Below are positions 7,549 to 10,311 of a DNA stretch of 10,311 bases, piece by piece. The notes under the pieces are model-generated. The model had not been told where the DNA came from. It did not search any database and worked only from the letters and a program-made list of their open reading frames with translations. Numbering within the stretch: position 1 is the first letter of the stretch; each line of letters opens with the position of its first letter. Made by a program: the position numbers and the translations under genes. Origin of the DNA: Pseudomonadota bacterium (GTDB lineage Bacteria > Pseudomonadota > Alphaproteobacteria > Rhizobiales > Rhizobiaceae); NCBI GenBank assembly GCA_023419995.1, contig JAEZXF010000374.1, positions 1 through 10,311 on the forward strand, in the 5' to 3' direction.

Positions 7549-8777
7549 GCCTCGCCGTGCCCCGCGATCATCATCGCCTCGAGCGCCAGGCGGTCGGTCT
7601 TGCGCATGCGTTCCGACTCCGACTTCAACTGGCCGCAGGCGGCGAGGATGTCGCGGCCGCGCGGGGTGCGGATCGGCGAGGCGTAGCCGGCATTGTTGAT
7701 GTAGTCGGCGAACTTCTCGATCGTCTCCCAGTCCGAGCACTGGTAGTTGGTGCCGGGCCACGGGTTGAACGGGATCAGGTTGATCTTGGCCGGGATGCCC
7801 CTCAGCAGCCGCACCAGCTCCTTCGCGTCGTCGAGGCTGTCGTTGACGTCCTTGAGCATCACGTATTCGAAGGTGATGCGGCGCGCGTTGGACAGGCCGG
7901 GATAGCGCCGGCAGGCGTCCATCAGGTCCTTGAGCGGGTACTTCCTGTTGATCGGCACCAGCATGTCGCGCAGGTCGTCGCGCACGGCGTGCAGCGAGAT
8001 CGCCAGCATGACGCCGATCTCGTCGCCGGTGCGGGCGATCTCCGGCGTGACGCCCGAGGTCGACAGCGTGATGCGCCGCTTCGACAGCGACAGCCCGTCG
8101 CCGTCGGAGGCGATGAGCAGCGCCTTCTTGACGTTCTCGAAATTGTAGAGCGGCTCGCCCATGCCCATCATGACGATGTTCGACACCTTGCGGCCTTCGG
8201 CCGGGACGATGGCCCCGTCCGGCGTGTCGGTGTCGGGGAAGTCGCCGAGCCGGTCGCGCGCGGTCATCAGCTGGGCGAGGATCTCCTCGGCGGTGAGGTT
8301 GCGCACCAGCTTCTGCGTGCCGGTGTGGCAGAACGAGCAGGTCAGCGTGCAGCCGACCTGGCTGGAGATGCACAGCGTGCCGCGCCCCTCCTCGGGGATG
8401 TAGACGGTCTCGATCTCGACCGGGCGGCCGGCGCCGCGCGGCGGAAAGCGGAACAGCCACTTGCGGGTGCCGTCCTGCGAGATCTGCTCCTCCACCACCT
8501 CGGGCCGGGCGATGGTGAAGTGGCGGTCGAGCGCCGCGCGCAGGTCCTTCGAGATGTTGAACATGTGCTGGAAGTCGGAGACGCCGCGCACGTAGAGCCA
8601 GTGCCAGAGCTGCTGGACGCGCATCCGGCGCTGGCGCTCGGGGACGCCGGCGACGGCCAGCGCGTCGGCCATCTCCTCGCGCGTCATGCCGACCAGCGAC
8701 GGCTTTTCGGGCGCGCGCGCGGATGCCGCCAAAGCGGCGCGCGTCGAGGCGGAGGTGAGGTCGAGCGAAAGCGTCAT
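7545..8777 (-). CDS. rlmN: 23S rRNA/tRNA (adenine-C2)-methyltransferase RlmN
   Basis: Radical SAM enzyme that methylates C2 of A2503 in 23S rRNA at the peptidyl transferase centre and, in E. coli, of A37 in some tRNAs. The 410-residue product carries the iron-sulfur motif CTLTCSFC (C143, C147, C150). The two cysteines of the ping-pong mechanism are present: C136 in [10 protein letters not shown] (E. coli C118) and C381 in [10 protein letters not shown] (E. coli C355), so it should be active. [12 protein letters not shown] (205-216), [10 protein letters not shown] (234-243) and [10 protein letters not shown] (333-342) are further family blocks, separating it from Cfr by length and context. The first about 25 residues are variable. 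The ATG at 8777 has no visible Shine-Dalgarno site, and a -10-like hexamer sits only 9 nt upstream, so the message may be nearly leaderless. Confidence 0.97.
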   Translation of the reverse strand: MTLSLDLTSASTRAALAASARAPEKPSLVGMTREEMADALAVAGVPERQRRMRVQQLWHWLYVRGVSDFQHMFNISKDLRAALDRHFTIARPEVVEEQISQDGTRKWLFRFPPRGAGRPVEIETVYIPEEGRGTLCISSQVGCTLTCSFCHTGTQKLVRNLTAEEILAQLMTARDRLGDFPDTDTPDGAIVPAEGRKVSNIVMMGMGEPLYNFENVKKALLIASDGDGLSLSKRRITLSTSGVTPEIARTGDEIGVMLAISLHAVRDDLRDMLVPINRKYPLKDLMDACRRYPGLSNARRITFEYVMLKDVNDSLDDAKELVRLLRGIPAKINLIPFNPWPGTNYQCSDWETIEKFADYINNAGYASPIRTPRGRDILAACGQLKSESERMRKTDRLALEAMMIAGHGEA

Positions 8778-8786
8778 GATCGGGCA

Positions 8787-8815
8787 AAGATAGTGGCGGC
8801 CGCAGCCGCGCGCCA
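8787..8815 (-). promoter_or_regulatory. Possible rlmN promoter
   Basis: On the minus strand TATCTT (8787-8792) is a fair -10 box; 17 nt upstream TGGCGC (8810-8815) is a poor -35. A start at the usual distance would fall about 3 nt before the rlmN ATG. CGCCA-GCGT-TGGCG (8811-8824) forms a small inverted repeat over the -35 position. Evidence is weak. Confidence 0.3.
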
Positions 8816-8838
8816 GCGTTGGCGGCGCTCATAGCAGA

Positions 8839-8864
8839 ACGGGGCCGCTTCGTCACGGCCCCGT
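8839..8864 (-). terminator. Putative terminator after the IalB-family gene
   Basis: ACGGGGCCG (8839-8847) and CGGCCCCGT (8856-8864) form a perfect nine-pair stem with an 8-nt loop, about 75 nt after the stop codon of the IalB-family gene. The minus strand then reads TCTGCTAT, so the T-tract is poor, but the stem is very stable and is well placed to separate that gene from rlmN. Confidence 0.5.
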
Positions 8865-8939
8865 CCCGGATGCGATGGGGATGCGGCGCGGTCCCGGCCG
8901 TTCCGGGGCGAAAGCCGCGTCACCCTTTGGGGAAAGCGC

Positions 8940-9443
8940 CTACTGGCAGCTCTGGATCGAGTTCAGCGCCGCGGTGATGCCGCGCAGCGAAAAGGTGTAG
9001 TTGGTCGGATTGCCGCGGCCGGAGGTCGCCTTGACCTTCATGTCGGCGCCGGCGCGCATCGCCGCGATCAGCTGCGGCTCCTCGGCGGCGTTTTCCATCC
9101 ATGCCGACTTGCCGCGCGTGAACATCGAGAACGAGCGGTCGCCGATCGTCACCTGGACCTTGGAATTGGCCTGGAAGTCGTAGGAGGCGATGAACTGCGG
9201 CTCGTAGGAGACGTTCTGGCCCGGCTTCTGGCTGACGAAGAAGAAGATGTCGCCATGGTCGAGCGCCGCGGGCTGCTTGTCGGTCGGGATCGTCAGCACG
9301 TAGCAGACCTTGCCGCCGCTGGTGGCGTAGGAGTAGGTGCCCCAGGCGTTGTGCTGGCCGATCTTGGTTGCCCCCTGCGCAAGCGCCGGCGCGGAGGCCG
9401 CAAGCAGCGCGAGGAAGGTGATGGTCGAAATGGTTCCGCGCAT
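8940..9443 (-). CDS. Invasion-associated locus B (IalB) family exported protein
   Basis: Member of the family named after Bartonella IalB, widespread in alphaproteobacteria including non-pathogens; the biochemical role is unknown, so the name should not be read as virulence. The 167-residue product starts MRGTISTITF, with a signal peptide ending at ALA (20-22) before QGATK. Family features are the early W34 and C47 (KVCYVLT), the central FDF-like IASYDFQANSKVQVTIGDR (85-103), and the ending TNYTFSLRGITAALNSIQSC with C166; C47 and C166 could form a disulfide. The frame opens at 9515, but that start would place 24 polar residues before the signal peptide, so 9443 is preferred, although neither has a clear ribosome site. 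The gene is monocistronic, with an AT-rich patch upstream at 9512-9541 that may hold its promoter. Confidence 0.88.
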   Translation of the reverse strand: MRGTISTITFLALLAASAPALAQGATKIGQHNAWGTYSYATSGGKVCYVLTIPTDKQPAALDHGDIFFFVSQKPGQNVSYEPQFIASYDFQANSKVQVTIGDRSFSMFTRGKSAWMENAAEEPQLIAAMRAGADMKVKATSGRGNPTNYTFSLRGITAALNSIQSCQ

Positions 9444-9702
9444 CGTCTTAGCGTTATCCCTGTGCGTGGTCGTGTACGGGTGAAGGCCGGTTGTCCCGAG
9501 AGCCATTCGCTTCATTTTGAATTAATCAGGGTTACGAAAGAGTGAACCGCACCACATGAAGGCCCTGCCGCTTCGCAACCCCTTGCCTCAGCGCGCTTTC
9601 TTCGTCGCCTCGCGCATCGGCAGCCGCATCCCTTGCCTGCGTTGAAAAGGGCAAAAGCGGCGAGAGTTTGTCCTGAGGGGAGCGCCATGCCGGGGCGCGG
9701 CG

Positions 9703-10077
9703 CTATGCGTCGGCGTCCTCGAGCGCCTCGCGGGCCATCTGGCGGTGGGCGGGCGTGATGTGGCCGCGGATGGCCGCGATCGCCGTGGTCAGCACGGCGA
9801 CGTCGTCGGTGAAGCCGAGCCCGGCGACGAAGTCGGGGATCATGTCGACCGGCATGACGAAATAGGCGAGCGCCGCCAGCAGCACGCCCCGCGCCTTGAG
9901 CGGCGTCCGGCGGTCGAGCGCCGCATAGTAGCCGGCGACGACGTCCTGCATGAACGGAACCTGGCGGGCGGCGCGGCGCGCCGTGCTCCAGAACCCCGCC
10001 CGCACCTCGGCCTCGCGCCGGGCGTCCTCGCGGGCGCCGGCGGGCTTCAGGATTTCGTCGAGCTTGGCTTCGTTCAT
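9703..10077 (-). CDS. DUF1232 (YkvA-like) membrane protein
   Basis: Small protein of unknown function. The 124-residue product has a charged N-terminal part (1-40) and a hydrophobic core with the DUF1232 signature: LLAALAYFVMPVDMIPDFVAGLGFTDDVAVL (66-96, cited in part), that is, the pattern YFxxPxDxIPDxxxxxGxxDD. One or two membrane-embedded helices are likely around 64-82 and 90-104. The start ATG at 10077 is preferred because the N-terminus MNEAKLDEIL fits a helical lead-in; the frame is open to 10191 but reads through an Arg/Gly-rich stretch over the hairpins. It follows the pterin dehydratase gene on the same strand after 122 nt. Its ribosome site is poor (GGA and GGAG close to the ATG). 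Confidence 0.88.
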   Translation of the reverse strand: MNEAKLDEILKPAGAREDARREAEVRAGFWSTARRAARQVPFMQDVVAGYYAALDRRTPLKARGVLLAALAYFVMPVDMIPDFVAGLGFTDDVAVLTTAIAAIRGHITPAHRQMAREALEDADA

Positions 10078-10109
10078 CTCCGGTCCGTTTCCACCGCCTT
10101 CGTGTGCGT

Positions 10110-10154
10110 CTCGTCCGCCGGTCCGGCGGGACGAGGGCCGGGCTGCTTCCCGGC
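10110..10154 (-). terminator. Tandem hairpins between phhB and the DUF1232 gene
   Basis: Two stems lie side by side. CTCGTCCGCCG (10110-10120) pairs with CGGCGGGACGAG (10124-10135), with one bulged base and a 3-nt loop. GCCGGG (10137-10142) pairs with CCCGGC (10149-10154) around a 6-nt loop. On the minus strand they follow the pterin dehydratase stop by about 45 nt. No T-tract follows, so they may act as a Rho-aided terminator or as RNA-stabilising structures. Confidence 0.45.
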
Positions 10155-10199
10155 TCCCGAAAGAGATGGGAACGGGCGGGATGCGATGCAAGACGCGGC

Positions 10200-10311
10200 T
10201 CAGCCGGCGGCGATGGCGTCCATCAGCCGCGCCAGCTCGAAATCGAGCGCGGTGAGCCCGCGCGCCGAATGGGTGGCCAGCCGGACCTCGACCCGGTTGT
10301 AGACGTTCGAC
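10200..10311 (-). CDS. phhB: Pterin-4a-carbinolamine dehydratase, 3' end only
   Basis: Only the last 36 complete codons are inside the window; the 5' part lies beyond the right edge. The visible end reads SNVYNRVEVRLATHSARGLT followed by ALDFELARLMDAIAAG and a stop. This matches the C-terminus of the dehydratase (YNxVxxxLxTHxxxGLTxxDxxLA), which dehydrates 4a-hydroxytetrahydrobiopterin for recycling after phenylalanine hydroxylation. The conserved Thr-His of that motif is present. The other catalytic histidines lie outside the window. Given the short sequence, the family is clear but gene integrity cannot be judged. Confidence 0.85.
   Translation of the reverse strand, partial: SNVYNRVEVRLATHSARGLTALDFELARLMDAIAAG

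Noticed and set aside
7557..8834. Plus-strand open frame (425 codons) opposite rlmN
   Set aside because: Antisense shadow of a clear radical SAM enzyme; repetitive Val/Asp/Ala/Arg composition.
9556..9642. Plus-strand 28-residue frame starting MKALPL
   Set aside because: No ribosome site, no membrane or other recognisable feature; probably chance.

Overview
This is a GC-rich (visibly about two-thirds G+C), gene-dense window. It most likely comes from an alphaproteobacterium of the order Hyphomicrobiales (Rhizobiales), close to the Mesorhizobium/Phyllobacteriaceae type. The evidence is the order ffh - chorismate mutase - rpsP, an Ffh with the alphaproteobacterial TRMDG G4 variant and a Gly/Pro/Leu tail, an RpsP with a long Ala/Glu tail, an IalB-family exported protein, and a RIME-like palindromic intergenic repeat typical of rhizobia. 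These assignments rest on recognising families by eye, not on a search.

Layout: (1) 59-2454, minus strand: the co-directional cluster ffh, chorismate mutase, rpsP. It joins protein targeting, aromatic amino acid synthesis and the ribosome, and normally continues into rimM-trmD-rplS, which lie off the left edge. (2) 2455-2884: a divergent control region with a likely ffh promoter and a strong terminator-like hairpin inside the ffh leader. (3) 2885-3676, plus: an exported lytic murein transglycosylase. (4) 3689-3831: a RIME-like repeat between convergent genes. (5) 3840-5063, minus: argG. (6) 5064-5339: a divergent control region with an imperfect 22-bp direct repeat in the argG leader. (7) 5340-6299, plus: an uncharacterised exported protein with a TTG start. 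(8) 6421-7071, plus: a LysE/RhtB-family exporter. (9) 7087-8777, minus: rlmN followed by a small four-helix membrane protein that overlaps it by 4 nt. (10) 8940-9443, minus: an IalB-family exported protein. (11) 9703-10311, minus: a DUF1232 membrane protein, preceded by the 3' end of a pterin-4a-carbinolamine dehydratase gene cut by the window edge.

The genes are mainly housekeeping: translation (rpsP, rlmN), SRP targeting (ffh), arginine and aromatic amino acid synthesis, cell-wall turnover and envelope proteins. I see no mobile element, CRISPR array, phage gene, toxin-antitoxin pair or defence cluster, and base composition looks uniform. I found no obviously new multi-gene system. The signals most worth a second look are non-coding (the hairpin in the ffh leader and the repeat in the argG leader) and the possible IalB-like half of the uncharacterised exported protein.
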